A DNA stretch of 64,000 nucleotides from Spirosoma linguale DSM 74 (GCA_000024525.1 CP001769.1:6853001-6917000); one strand, 5' to 3'; counted from the stretch's first letter, positions 8,031 through 16,796 are shown. The notes: a model not told the origin generated them from the letters alone. Numbers and translations: made by a program.

Positions 8031-9356
8031 TTACACGGAAAATAAGCCGTCGTTCAAGGCATTCAGCGCATCGGCTTTGTAGCGACCATGAACCAGCAGC
8101 GACAGGTTGCTTTCTGTGCCGCCATATGAGACCATTCGAATCGGAATGTTTTTCATGGCGTTGAACACCCGAACGGCAACCCCTTCGTTGTCGGCACTGA
8201 AATTTCCTACAATGCAGATGATGGTCTGGTCGTGGTCGGGTTCTTCGAGCGTACAGAACGTGTTCAACTCGTCCGTAATTTCCTGAAGACGCTCGGTATT
8301 GTCAATCGTTACCGACACGGATACTTCGGAGGTCGTTATCATATCGACCGGCGTTTTGTACTTCTCGAAAATCTCGAAAATACGACGCAGAAACCCATAC
8401 GCGTTCAGCATACGGGTCGAGTGGATGTACAGAGCCGTAATGCCATCTTTGGCCGCGATCGCTTTGAAGACCTCGCTGGAGGTCCGGTCGGCGATGAGGG
8501 TGCCGGGGGCAGCTGGGTCCATGGTGTTCTTCAGACGAACGGGTACACCGAACATCCGGGCGGGCGTGATGGTAGACGGGTGCAGAATTTTTGCACCGAA
8601 GTACGCCAGCTCAGCCGCTTCGTCGAAGGTCAGCTCGCGAACGGGAAAGGTGTTTTTAACGATGCGGGGGTCGTTGTTGTGCATCCCGTCGATGTCGGTC
8701 CAGATCTGGATCTCTTCCGCCCGAATGGCACCGCCAATTAGCGAAGCGGTATAATCCGAGCCACCGCGCTTGAGGTTATCGACTTCGCCCCGTGGATTCC
8801 GGCAAATAAAGCCTTGGGTAACAATGATCTGTTTGTCGGTATGAGCAGGCAGCAATTCGGCGAGTTTCGCTTCGGTATACTGAATTTCGGGCTCGTTATC
8901 GGCGTCGATGCGCATGAATTCCAGCGCGGGCAACAACGTAGATGGAACACCCTCTTCGACCAGATACGCCTGGAAAATCTGTGTACTTAGCAACTCACCT
9001 TCGGCCACCAGTTCTTTTTCCTGCTTCAGGGTAAACGGCTTTATACCCGTCAGCGAGCGGATAAACGAGAATTCGCTGTCCACTATCTTCTGACCAGCCG
9101 CTTTTCCGTCGGCGGTTTTATAGAGTTCGCTCAGGAACGTATCGTAATGCGCTTTCAACGCGTCGATCTTAGCGTGTGCATCGGCATCATTGTTCGCTTT
9201 CAGTGATTCGCCAATAGCTAACAGTGCGTTGGTAGTGCCGGACAGAGCCGACAGTACGACGATTTTACGGGTGTCGTCGCTGGTGATCAGCGTACGAATG
9301 GAGTGCATACGCTCGGGCTTCCCGACCGATGTGCCGCCAAATTTCCAGACGTGCAT
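8031..9356 (-). CDS. lysC: Aspartate kinase
   Basis: This monofunctional aspartokinase phosphorylates aspartate in the first step of the lysine, threonine, methionine and diaminopimelate pathway. The N-terminus MHVWKFGGTSVGKPERM carries the kinase KFGGTSVG motif, and the middle has GGSDYTASLIGGA and WTDIDGMHNNDPRIV typical of the substrate and ATP sites. Two ACT domains occupy the last ~140 residues (VDMITTSEVSVSVTI, IICIVGNF), so feedback control by an amino acid is likely. I place the start at the ATG at 9356 because the frame extends only to a TTG two codons upstream and the family begins right at this Met. Length is 441 residues. Confidence 0.95.
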   Translation of the reverse strand: MHVWKFGGTSVGKPERMHSIRTLITSDDTRKIVVLSALSGTTNALLAIGESLKANNDADAHAKIDALKAHYDTFLSELYKTADGKAAGQKIVDSEFSFIRSLTGIKPFTLKQEKELVAEGELLSTQIFQAYLVEEGVPSTLLPALEFMRIDADNEPEIQYTEAKLAELLPAHTDKQIIVTQGFICRNPRGEVDNLKRGGSDYTASLIGGAIRAEEIQIWTDIDGMHNNDPRIVKNTFPVRELTFDEAAELAYFGAKILHPSTITPARMFGVPVRLKNTMDPAAPGTLIADRTSSEVFKAIAAKDGITALYIHSTRMLNAYGFLRRIFEIFEKYKTPVDMITTSEVSVSVTIDNTERLQEITDELNTFCTLEEPDHDQTIICIVGNFSADNEGVAVRVFNAMKNIPIRMVSYGGTESNLSLLVHGRYKADALNALNDGLFSV

Positions 9357-9441
9357 TTTCAATGGTGAATTAGTGAATTAGTGAGTGAATGTGGAAGTAG
9401 GGTATGTTACACTATTCGCACAGTCTATCATTCATTCAGAA

Positions 9442-9942
9442 TTAAAATTTACTGTAAACCTGTTGTTGCAATCCTAACATTTTAATGGCGGTGATGGCGG
9501 CTTCGTCGCCTTTATTGCCGTGTTTGCCGCCCGCCCGGTCAATGGCCTGTTGCTGGTCGTTGGGGGTCAGAACGCCGAAAATAACGGGCTTGCCAGTTTT
9601 GAGGCTAACGTTGGTTAATCCCTGGGCCACCGCGTGATTAATGTAATCGTTGTGCTTGGTTTCGCCCTGAATAACGCAGCCGAGGGCAATCACGGCGTCG
9701 ATATCGTCGCGCTGGGCGAACCAGAGCGAGGCCAAACTCAATTCATAACTACCCGGCACGTTGCCCCGAATTATGTGTTCGGCCTTTGCTCCATGGGTGA
9801 GCAGCGTTTGGTAAGCCCCTTCGAAGAGGGCTTCCGTCACTTCGGTGTTCCATTCGGAAACCAAGATACCAAACCGACGGTGGGTTATATTGGGGAGTTC
9901 GTCTGTTGAAAAGACGCTGAGGTTTTTTAAGTCTGATGCCAT
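9442..9942 (-). CDS. ribH: 6,7-dimethyl-8-ribityllumazine synthase
   Basis: RibH condenses 5-amino-6-ribitylamino-uracil with dihydroxybutanone phosphate to give lumazine, the penultimate step in riboflavin synthesis. The 166-residue length is usual. The family signatures are visible: RFGILVSEWN near residue 23, NVPGSYELSLA near residue 60, IALGCVIQGETKHNDYI near 85-101, KPVIFGVLTPN and the C-terminal KHGNKGDEAA. The only other riboflavin-pathway hint nearby is absent, so it is isolated. Its start codon lies 4 bases from the edge of a repeated element, so translation signals would come from the repeat or be absent. Confidence 0.96.
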   Translation of the reverse strand: MASDLKNLSVFSTDELPNITHRRFGILVSEWNTEVTEALFEGAYQTLLTHGAKAEHIIRGNVPGSYELSLASLWFAQRDDIDAVIALGCVIQGETKHNDYINHAVAQGLTNVSLKTGKPVIFGVLTPNDQQQAIDRAGGKHGNKGDEAAITAIKMLGLQQQVYSKF

Positions 9943-9946
9943 CAGG

Positions 9947-10143
9947 ACCGGGATTTTAGCAAGATTTAAAAGATTTTCTTGATTGATGCAATTCGGCTAA
10001 GCCGACTTCTCTGAAAGATGCGACAGTCAAAGATTTTTGAGTCAGATAAGTTAATTCCGAGCTTTATTTTTCGTGTTAATAATCAAAATTTATGGAATGA
10101 TCGCGTAATCTTGCTAATCGGTTGAATCATTCAAAATCCCGGT
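9947..10143. repeat. Copy A of a ~200-bp element with ACCGGGATTTT inverted ends
   Basis: The 197-bp stretch begins with ACCGGGATTTT (9947-9957) and ends with its exact complement (10133-10143). The left inner part, TAGCAAGATTTAAAAGATTT, strongly resembles both ends of a second copy at 13865-14041. No coding frame is carried inside. The size and inverted termini are MITE-like, but target duplications were not identified. Confidence 0.65.
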
Positions 10144-10157
10144 TAAGACAAAAAACA

Positions 10158-10187
10158 AAAGGACAAAACCCCTCGGTTTTGTCCTTT
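10158..10187 (-). terminator. Intrinsic terminator of the TPR gene
   Basis: A 13-bp perfect stem (10158-10170 with 10175-10187, loop CCTC) is followed on the minus strand by a T-rich run with 10 T in 12 bases. It lies 25 bases beyond the stop codon of the TPR membrane protein. Confidence 0.85.
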
Positions 10188-10212
10188 GCTGTATTGAGTT
10201 ATTCAAGTACGC

Positions 10213-10908
10213 TTACGACTCACCGACCGCTGCTTCGAGTACGGATTTATACTTCTTAGCAGTAGGAGCTTCAGCCGATTGACTGTACTTCTCAATGATT
10301 TCGTTGTAAGCGGCAATCGCTTTATCGTTCTGTTTTGCCTGCTCATAAGCAACACCTAACTTAAGCAGGTACCCTGGCGAAAAGAATTTGTTAGGCTTAT
10401 AATCAGCCGCTTTCCGATAGTAATCGGCTGCTTCATCAAAGCTTTTCTTTTCCATATAGGCATCTCCTGTCAGGGCGTAGGCACGCGCCTGCACCAACAG
10501 GTCCGAAGAACTGAAGCTTTTCAGGTGGTCGATGGCTTCATCGTACTTGCCTTCTTTTAACAGACCAAGGCCAGCATAGAATTCGGCCAGATTTCCGCCT
10601 GGCGTTGACCCGTAGTTGTCAGCAACAGCCAACAGACCAGGATTTCGGCCATCGCCATTAAGCGCCTTCTTCAGCGAATCGGCTTCGAGCTGATAAAGCG
10701 AGGGAAACATCTCAACCTGAGCCGTTTCATCCTGCGTACTGATGTAGTACCGGTAGCCGAAGAAACCAACGACCAGCAATACAATGCCGCCAAGGATGCC
10801 GAGCACAATATTTTTGTTCTGTTGGAAATAATCACCAACGTCTTCTAATTTTCCTTCTAATGCGTCCGGATCTTCGAGAAAATCCAGGCCTGGGTTCTTC
10901 TTGCTCAT
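10213..10908 (-). CDS. Membrane-anchored tetratricopeptide repeat protein
   Basis: The 231-residue protein has a soluble N-terminal ~33 residues, one membrane span (NIVLGILGGIVLLVVGFFGYRYY, residues ~33-55) and then TPR repeats on the far side, for example NLAEFYAGLGLLKEGKYDEAI, ARAYALTGDAYMEKKSFDEA and LKLGVAYEQAKQNDKAIAAY. This layout is like YfgM/TPR_21 proteins of the cell envelope, which act with periplasmic chaperones, but the match at family level is only by architecture. A -7 box TAATTTTG lies 20 bases upstream and an intrinsic terminator follows, so it is probably monocistronic. Confidence 0.85.
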   Translation of the reverse strand: MSKKNPGLDFLEDPDALEGKLEDVGDYFQQNKNIVLGILGGIVLLVVGFFGYRYYISTQDETAQVEMFPSLYQLEADSLKKALNGDGRNPGLLAVADNYGSTPGGNLAEFYAGLGLLKEGKYDEAIDHLKSFSSSDLLVQARAYALTGDAYMEKKSFDEAADYYRKAADYKPNKFFSPGYLLKLGVAYEQAKQNDKAIAAYNEIIEKYSQSAEAPTAKKYKSVLEAAVGES

Positions 10909-10927
10909 GCTTTTGCAATTTGGAGTG

Positions 10928-10935
10928 CAAAATTA
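10928..10935 (-). promoter_or_regulatory. -7 box of the TPR gene
   Basis: On the minus strand this reads TAATTTTG, matching TAnnTTTG, 20 bases before the TPR protein start. A TTT rather than TTG occupies the expected -33 position, so the upstream box is poor. Confidence 0.5.
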
Positions 10936-10987
10936 GGAATATTTACTATCATGGAAAAGGGTATGCATCAAAAGTTTACGATTCATT

Positions 10988-11218
10988 TTATTCGTGTAGC
11001 GCCATATCACGCACAGCTAATACCTCCGATGATCGAACTGGCCTGATTTGATGCGCCAGAAGCGTTTCAACGGCCACAGCTTCACCGGTTAAAGTCACGA
11101 ATTCGACTTCATATCCTTTCCCTTCATTATAGACAGTTAAAATCGTGCCAACATCACCTATTCGTAAGCGTCCGTTAGCTGTGTTTTCCTGTAAAACAAC
11201 TAAATCAAACTCGTTCAT
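10988..11218 (-). CDS. DUF4926-like small protein
   Basis: This 76-residue protein starts MNEFDLVVLQENTANGRLRIGDVGTIL and continues with YEVEFVTLTGEAVAVETL, the pattern of DUF4926 proteins: a small beta-barrel-like fold beginning with D-x-V-x-L and G-D-x-G-T-I/V. Such genes often sit beside small toxin-like or nuclease-like genes, but no partner is present here. No catalytic residues are evident. It is divergent from the riboswitch-controlled receptor gene. The family call is by pattern and function is unknown. Confidence 0.7.
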   Translation of the reverse strand: MNEFDLVVLQENTANGRLRIGDVGTILTVYNEGKGYEVEFVTLTGEAVAVETLLAHQIRPVRSSEVLAVRDMALHE

Positions 11219-11263
11219 AAGTCAATACACTAGTTCAAAACAAAAACGACCAGGGATGAAATC

Positions 11264-11291
11264 TTGTTTTGTTAAAATTGAGTTAACTTTG
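11264..11291 (+). promoter_or_regulatory. Promoter upstream of the TPP riboswitch
   Basis: TTG at 11264-11266 is followed after 17 bases by TAACTTTG at 11284-11291, a good Bacteroidota -33/-7 pair. Transcription would start just before the riboswitch aptamer. Confidence 0.65.
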
Positions 11292-11299
11292 CGCTGCTA

Positions 11300-11380
11300 A
11301 TCTTCTAAGGGGTGCCCTAACCTAACGGGCTGAGATTATACCCATTGAACCTGCGCGGGTAATGCCGCGAAGGGAAATGA
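11300..11380 (+). ncRNA. TPP riboswitch (thi-box)
   Basis: The thi-box core is plain: GGGGTGCCC and its partner GGGC, CTGAGATTATACCC, then GAACCTG, CGCGGGTAATGCCGCG and GAAGGGAA. These are the conserved P2-P5 elements of the thiamin pyrophosphate aptamer. It lies about 90 bases before a TonB-dependent receptor gene. The expression platform is not obvious: a small hairpin at 11430-11453 (GGTAGG with CCTATC) lies just upstream of the start codon and could affect translation. In the family, bound TPP turns expression off. Confidence 0.93.
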
Positions 11381-11469
11381 TTTCACAGATTGTGTCTGTG
11401 AATAAATACAACCATCATACCTAACAACAGGTAGGACAGGCCCCTTGCCTATCGTCATGCTTTTTCGTC

Positions 11470-13851
11470 ATGAAAAAACCGACGACCTCCTCGTTTCTTC
11501 TGATAGCTTTTTTATGGCTATCTATGCGGCCCGCTTGGGCTCAACTCACCGTTTCGGGTACCGTCAGCGATGCCGATGGCGGCCCGCTACCCGGTGCTGC
11601 CGTTGTACTGATAGATACGTATAAGGGCACCTTTACAGATGCTTCCGGCGCTTTTCAGTTGACCAATCTTAAATCTGCCCCCGTAGTGTTGCAGATTTCT
11701 ATGCTGGGCTACGAAACTAAAAACCAGACGTTTAATTCAAATCAAAACGCTTCATTAACAATAAAATTATCAAAAACTGCTGTAGCTGTCGATGAGGTGG
11801 TTGTGAGTGCCACCCGGGCGAACCAGAAATCAGCCATTGCCTACACGGATGTGACCCGCCGGGATCTTAATAAATTGAATCTGGGGCAGGATATTCCGCA
11901 ATTGCTCAATTTCACGCCATCCATTGTAACGACTTCCGATGCCGGAGCGGGCGTTGGTTACACCGGCATTCGCATTCGAGGGTCCGATGCCACACGGGTA
12001 AACGTGACCCTCAATGGCATTCCGTATAATGATGCCGAGTCGCAGGGGACGTTTTTTGTCAATATGCCGGACTTTGCATCGTCAGTGAGTACGATTCAGA
12101 TTCAGCGTGGGGTGGGTACGTCGACCAATGGGGCCGGGGCGTTTGGGGCATCAGTCAATATTCAGACGAATAAGCTGGAAGAAAAGCCGTATGCCGAGAC
12201 AAATCTGTCGGGTGGTTCGTTCGGGACGCGGAAAGTGAATGTGCTGGCCGGAACGGGCCTTCTGAATAATCATTTTGTACTGGATGCGCGCCTGTCGAAA
12301 ATTTACTCAGACGGCTACATCGACCGCGCTTCCTCCGATTTGAGGTCTTTTTACCTCTCCGGTGGGTACTATACTAAAAAGAGCTTTTTTCGGTTGAACG
12401 TGTTTTCGGGTCAGGAAAAAACCTATCAGGCCTGGAACGGCGTGCCGGAGCAATATCTAAAAACCAACCGGACGTATAATTCCTTTACGTACGATAACCA
12501 GACCGACAACTACCAGCAGGATAATTACCAGTTGATCACCTCACACGAGTTGACCAAAAACTGGCGAGCAAACCTGTCGTTCTTTTATACGAAAGGGAAA
12601 GGGTATTACGAAGAGTACAGAACAGCGGATAATTTTAGCAGTTATGGGCTACCTAATGTAGTCATTGGTGATTCGACCATTAAGCAGACTGATCTGATCC
12701 GGCGGCTGTGGCTCGACAATGACTTCTACGGCACCGTTTTTTCATTCGACTACAACAGTTTCGGGAAGTTAACGGCCAACATCGGCGGTGGCTGGAATCA
12801 GTACAAAGGCATCCACTACGGCGAAATTATCTGGTCGCGGGTGGCCGGGAGCAGTAATATCCGGGATCGCTACTATCAGGACGATGCGACCAAACGTGAT
12901 TTCAACCTGTTTGCTAAAGCGTTTTATCAATTGACTCCAAAGCTGAACGGCTTTCTCGATGCGCAGATTCGGACGATTAATTATTCATTTTTAGGCTATA
13001 ATAGTCAATTGCAGAACGTTCAGCAGGACGCCAAGCTCACGTTCTTCAACCCGAAAGCCGGTTTTACCTACACCATAAATGACCGTAGCACGGTATATGC
13101 CTCGGTAGGCGTGGGCCAGCGGGAGCCAAATCGCAATGATTATACGCAATCGACGCCCGAAAGTCGCCCGAAAGCGGAAAAACTGATTGATTACGAAGCA
13201 GGCTACAAAGTTCAGGGTGAGAAACTGGCCTTTACAGCCAACGCCTATTACATGGACTACAAGAATCAACTGGTACTGTCGGGTCAGTTGAACGACGTAG
13301 GAGCGTATAACCGGGTCAATATTCCAAGTAGCTATCGGGCGGGTATTGAACTCGAAGCGGGCGCACGTCTGGCTAAACAACTGCGCTGGAATGTTAACGC
13401 GACCTTCAGCCGCAATCGGGTGAAAAACTTTACCGAGTACCTGGATAACCTCGACAACGGACAGCAGGAAACACGTCAGTATCGTGAGACGGATATTTCG
13501 TTTTCCCCGAACGTCATTGCCGGTTCACAACTGTTGTTTACGCCCGCTAAAGGGCTGGAACTTGCCCTTCTCTCGAAATATGTTGGTAAGCAATACCTTG
13601 ACAACACGTCGAACGAAAGCCGCAAGCTGAATCCGTACTTCACAAACGACATTCGGGTGATTTATTCGATTAAGCCAAAATTCGCGCAGGAAATCGCCTT
13701 TACATTATTGTTCAACAATGTGCTCAACGAACTATATGAGTCGAACGGCTTCACGGTTCCGTACATCGCAGAAGGAAAAGTAACTGCCGATAACGGGTAT
13801 TATCCGCAAGCGGGGCGGAATTTTCTGGCCGGGGTGCGGGTGCGTTTCTAG
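11470..13851 (+). CDS. TonB-dependent receptor, predicted thiamin outer-membrane transporter
   Basis: The 793-residue protein has a signal peptide ending after MRPAWA, a carboxypeptidase-D-regulatory-like beta-sandwich (residues ~27-110, TVSGTVSDADGGPLPGAAVV), a plug domain (from VVVSATRANQKSAI through GIRIRGSDATRVNVTLNGIP to residue ~235) and a beta-barrel ending in FLAGVRVRF with the terminal aromatic residue needed for BAM assembly. TonB/ExbBD energise transport through such channels. The TPP riboswitch directly upstream is the main evidence for thiamin or a thiamin precursor as ligand, in line with published predictions of thi-box-regulated outer-membrane receptors in Bacteroidota. No inner-membrane thiamin transporter follows. 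Confidence 0.88.
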   Translation: MKKPTTSSFLLIAFLWLSMRPAWAQLTVSGTVSDADGGPLPGAAVVLIDTYKGTFTDASGAFQLTNLKSAPVVLQISMLGYETKNQTFNSNQNASLTIKLSKTAVAVDEVVVSATRANQKSAIAYTDVTRRDLNKLNLGQDIPQLLNFTPSIVTTSDAGAGVGYTGIRIRGSDATRVNVTLNGIPYNDAESQGTFFVNMPDFASSVSTIQIQRGVGTSTNGAGAFGASVNIQTNKLEEKPYAETNLSGGSFGTRKVNVLAGTGLLNNHFVLDARLSKIYSDGYIDRASSDLRSFYLSGGYYTKKSFFRLNVFSGQEKTYQAWNGVPEQYLKTNRTYNSFTYDNQTDNYQQDNYQLITSHELTKNWRANLSFFYTKGKGYYEEYRTADNFSSYGLPNVVIGDSTIKQTDLIRRLWLDNDFYGTVFSFDYNSFGKLTANIGGGWNQYKGIHYGEIIWSRVAGSSNIRDRYYQDDATKRDFNLFAKAFYQLTPKLNGFLDAQIRTINYSFLGYNSQLQNVQQDAKLTFFNPKAGFTYTINDRSTVYASVGVGQREPNRNDYTQSTPESRPKAEKLIDYEAGYKVQGEKLAFTANAYYMDYKNQLVLSGQLNDVGAYNRVNIPSSYRAGIELEAGARLAKQLRWNVNATFSRNRVKNFTEYLDNLDNGQQETRQYRETDISFSPNVIAGSQLLFTPAKGLELALLSKYVGKQYLDNTSNESRKLNPYFTNDIRVIYSIKPKFAQEIAFTLLFNNVLNELYESNGFTVPYIAEGKVTADNGYYPQAGRNFLAGVRVRF

Positions 13852-13864
13852 ACCGGGATTCCTG

Positions 13865-14041
13865 ACCGGGATTTTAACAAGATTTAAAAATTTGACAAGA
13901 TTAATGCAGCAGTCCCTATCATTGATAGGGACTGTTTTGTGTATATCGATGAGGGTTTCAACAGGGGTATAAGAATTTAACGCGCTGGCGCGTATGCAAG
14001 CGGATAATCTTGAAAATTCTTTTAATCTTGCTAAAATCCCG
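13865..14041. repeat. Copy B of the ACCGGGATTTT-ended element
   Basis: It begins ACCGGGATTTTAACAAGATT and ends in the complement of CGGGATTTTAGCAAGATT (14033-14041 being the outermost part). Both ends resemble the left end of copy A at 9947. A partial extra copy of the tip (GACCGGGATT) sits at 13851-13860. The interior holds a terminator hairpin and a 6-bp GC hairpin (13980-13993). It fills nearly all of the 208-base gap between the convergent receptor and cystathionine-synthase genes. Confidence 0.6.
13910..13938. terminator. Terminator hairpin after the thiamin receptor
   Basis: CAGTCCCTATC (13910-13920) pairs perfectly with GATAGGGACTG (13924-13934) across a 3-base loop, followed by TTTTGTG. 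It probably ends the receptor transcript. Confidence 0.65.
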
Positions 14042-14059
14042 CAGGGCCGCCTGTGCGGT

Positions 14060-15199
14060 TCAGTCAATTGCCTGCTCCAAATCCTGAATCAGATCCTCCA
14101 CATCCTCAATCCCGACACTGAGCCGGATGAGGGTATCTTTGAGGCCGTTTTTGATGCGTTCTTCCTTCGGAATGCTGGCGTGGGTCATGCTGGCGGGGTG
14201 CGTACACAGCGACTCGACGCCCCCCAGCGATTCGCCTAACGAAAATACCTCAAAGCTTTCCATTACCCGGACAGCTTCGGGCATCGAATCGCCTTTCAGT
14301 TCAAATGACAACATACCGCCAAAGCCGCGCATTTGCTTCTTAGCCAGCTCATGGCCGATATGTGAGGGTAGTCCGGGGTAATGCACTTGACTCACTTTTG
14401 GGTGTTGCTGTAAGTATTCCGCGACTTTCTGTGCATTCTCGCAATGGCGCTGCATCCTAACGTGCAGTGTTTTGATGCCGCGCAGCACCAGAAAGCAATC
14501 TTGCGGACCGGGAACAGCACCACAGGCATTCTGAATAAAGGCTAAACGCTGAGCCGTTTCGTCGTCGTTCAGGACGATAGCGCCCATGACCGTGTCCGAG
14601 TGCCCGCCGAGGTATTTCGTGACCGAGTGCATGACAATATCGGCCCCTAAATCGAGCGGGTTTTGCAGATAAGGTGAGGCAAAGGTGTTATCGACCACCA
14701 ATTGAATACCGTGCTGCTTTGTAACAGCCGCTATAGCCGCGATGTCTACCAGTCGAAGCAGTGGGTTGGTTGGTGTTTCAATCCAGACCATCTTTGTGGC
14801 GGGTGTGATAGCTGCTTCCAGCTTCGTTGCATCCGACAGATCCACGAAATTGAACTTCAGCCCGAATTCCTGAAAGACGCGTACCATGATGCGGTATGTG
14901 CCGCCATAAAGGTCATTACTGGCAATTATTTCGTCGCCGGGTTTGAAGAGCTTCAGGATGGCGTCGGTAGCGCCTAAGCCCGATGAGTAGCAAATACCAT
15001 GTTTCCCGTTTTCAAGGGCAGCGAGGTTATTCTGGAGAACATTCCGGGTTGGGTTCTGCGTGCGGGCATATTCGTATCCCTTGTGCTTACCCGGCGATTC
15101 CTGAACGTAGGTCGACGTTTGATAAATGGGCGTCATAATCGCGCCCGTTGTGGGGTCCGGCTCAATACCGGCATGGATGGCTTTGGTTCCGAATTTCAT
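14060..15199 (-). CDS. Cystathionine gamma-synthase/lyase family enzyme
   Basis: This is a PLP enzyme of the Cys/Met metabolism family, about 379 residues from the chosen start [20 protein letters not shown] at 15199; an in-frame ATG at 15238 would add 13 unusual residues. PLP-lysine is K195 in [11 protein letters not shown], and [15 protein letters not shown] and [11 protein letters not shown] are the usual cofactor-site segments. The C-terminal [21 protein letters not shown] is the family hallmark. These enzymes make or cleave cystathionine in transsulfuration. Motifs alone do not separate gamma-synthase from gamma-lyase, and no met genes lie beside it. Confidence 0.92.
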   Translation of the reverse strand: MKFGTKAIHAGIEPDPTTGAIMTPIYQTSTYVQESPGKHKGYEYARTQNPTRNVLQNNLAALENGKHGICYSSGLGATDAILKLFKPGDEIIASNDLYGGTYRIMVRVFQEFGLKFNFVDLSDATKLEAAITPATKMVWIETPTNPLLRLVDIAAIAAVTKQHGIQLVVDNTFASPYLQNPLDLGADIVMHSVTKYLGGHSDTVMGAIVLNDDETAQRLAFIQNACGAVPGPQDCFLVLRGIKTLHVRMQRHCENAQKVAEYLQQHPKVSQVHYPGLPSHIGHELAKKQMRGFGGMLSFELKGDSMPEAVRVMESFEVFSLGESLGGVESLCTHPASMTHASIPKEERIKNGLKDTLIRLSVGIEDVEDLIQDLEQAID

Positions 15200-15285
15200 A
15201 GTCAAATGTAACGAAGAATGTAACGTTGACGCGTGCATCGCCTGGTAATCAAAACCAGAACTGCTATTTACCCGTTTGATAAAGT

Positions 15286-15957
15286 GTGAAGTTATCTATT
15301 CCTAAATCCGTTACCGGTCCGGCGCTTCTGGGGCTCGTTTTGTCGGTAACCCCCATCGTCTTTACCTCCCTGCTGACCTACTTTGCGGTAGTTCACGAAG
15401 CCACTATTGCGAGCTTTACTACCTGGCAATGGGCCCTCATTACGATTGCCTGTTCCATTACATCAGCCGGGCTGACGCCACCCACTATGCTGGCGCTTAT
15501 CTTCGGCTATTTTCTGGGCTGGAGTGCTGTACTCCCCATTTTTATCATCAATTTTGGTGGTATACTGTTTATCAATCTTCTGGTTCATTGGCTCGACCAC
15601 GACCGATTCATCGCTTTTTTGAACCGGAACCCAAAGGCTCAATCGGTGCTGGATCGTATTCTGAATAACGAGCTGGAGGTCATTTTCTTCGCCAAGCTGT
15701 CGCCTATTCTTCCCTTTGGGCTGACTAACCTGATGTTTGCCTTATCGGGGGCCAGGCTGAGAAATATATTGCTGGGTGGTTTTTTGGGCATGACGCCCCG
15801 CACGTTGATCGCTATCTGGTCTGGACACGAAGCACGCGAAATCAAAGCCCTGCTGGAAAACCCCAATCAAAGTTCATGGACTCAGATAATCATTGTTGTG
15901 TTGATCCTTGTTTCGATCGCCGGTCTTTGGCAAGTTATCCAACGGTCCCTTAAATAG
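15286..15957 (+). CDS. VTT (SNARE-associated/DedA-like) membrane protein
   Basis: The 223-residue protein starts with a GTG because an in-frame TAA lies just upstream. It has five or six hydrophobic segments and the VTT-domain core: FGYFLGWSAVLPIFIINFGGI, then a re-entrant region with FFAKLSPILPFGLTNLMFALSG and LLGGFLGMTPRTLIAIWSG. The proline-rich LSPILPFGLTN and the GMTPRT motifs are typical of this family, members of which act as lipid scramblases or flippases (for example for undecaprenyl phosphate or phosphatidylethanolamine). The exact substrate cannot be read from the sequence. Confidence 0.82.
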   Translation: MKLSIPKSVTGPALLGLVLSVTPIVFTSLLTYFAVVHEATIASFTTWQWALITIACSITSAGLTPPTMLALIFGYFLGWSAVLPIFIINFGGILFINLLVHWLDHDRFIAFLNRNPKAQSVLDRILNNELEVIFFAKLSPILPFGLTNLMFALSGARLRNILLGGFLGMTPRTLIAIWSGHEAREIKALLENPNQSSWTQIIIVVLILVSIAGLWQVIQRSLK

Positions 15958-15986
15958 CTCCGGCCGTCGACTATACTCAACGAAAC

Positions 15987-16796
15987 TTAACTCATACCAA
16001 TCTTCTCGCCCGCTAATTCAACCAGTCGATTATGACCCGTTTTTAACACTGTTAGTTCGTACTGCTGTAGCTGGTTTGTTAGAGGAAGGACATAGGTACC
16101 CGGCACAATACGGTCGAAAGCGCCCGTAAAGAAGCGTACCCGTACCGAATGCTCCTGGAGTCTGTGTGCAATCAGTTTCAGGGCAGGGTGAAGCAAGCGG
16201 AACTGCGTCCAACTGCGGTACACCAAAGCGCGTTGATCAGGTGTTGCCAGAGAAATCTCGGCGAACCGCATGACTGTTTTGTTAAGCAGGCCTAACCGGG
16301 TCAACAAATGGCCGAACGTACTTAGCATGGACAAATGACGCATTACGTAGCGGAACAGCGTGCGGCCGGGGCTGGAGCTTGTTGCCAGCCAGTACCAGTG
16401 ATTGAGCGTAATGCCATCAGGAGCAACTAAAATCAGTTGATCAAGACGCGCTGCCAACGCTTCCGCTGTTACCAGCGCAAACCGGCCCCCCAGGCTAAAA
16501 CCCATCAGTGAAAACCGGGCTATGTTGTGAGTCTGTAAAAAATGACCAATCAGCTCACACCAAAACTCTTTAGTCAGCATGCTGGTACCCAGATAATGGC
16601 TGTTTCCGTGGAAGAATAAATCAATCGCGAAAATGGTAAATTGCCCGCCGAGCGGCTTCTCCAGTACGCTGAAGATGTCGTTATTCTGGCCGAAGCCGTG
16701 AAATGCCAGCAACACAGCCGGGCCGCTGCCAAACTGCTGATAACTAATGCGGCTACCCTGAAATGTAAATTGTTGACTATCGGCCGTTTCGGACAT
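15987..16796 (-). CDS. Alpha/beta hydrolase
   Basis: This 269-residue protein has the alpha/beta hydrolase fold with an oxyanion loop HGFGQNND (residues ~33-40), the nucleophile elbow GFSLGG with S101, a probable acid in TGAFDRIVP (about residue 228) and the catalytic H255 in KTGHNRLVE. There is no signal peptide, so it should be cytoplasmic. The gene is convergent with the VTT gene and divergent from the MaoC hydratase. Substrate is unknown; esters or thioesters are possible given the fatty-acid genes next door. Confidence 0.88.
   Translation of the reverse strand: MSETADSQQFTFQGSRISYQQFGSGPAVLLAFHGFGQNNDIFSVLEKPLGGQFTIFAIDLFFHGNSHYLGTSMLTKEFWCELIGHFLQTHNIARFSLMGFSLGGRFALVTAEALAARLDQLILVAPDGITLNHWYWLATSSSPGRTLFRYVMRHLSMLSTFGHLLTRLGLLNKTVMRFAEISLATPDQRALVYRSWTQFRLLHPALKLIAHRLQEHSVRVRFFTGAFDRIVPGTYVLPLTNQLQQYELTVLKTGHNRLVELAGEKIGMS

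Noticed and set aside
15199..15209. TACATTTG just before the cystathionine enzyme start as its promoter
   Set aside because: The box would be only about three bases before the start codon, leaving no room for a leader.
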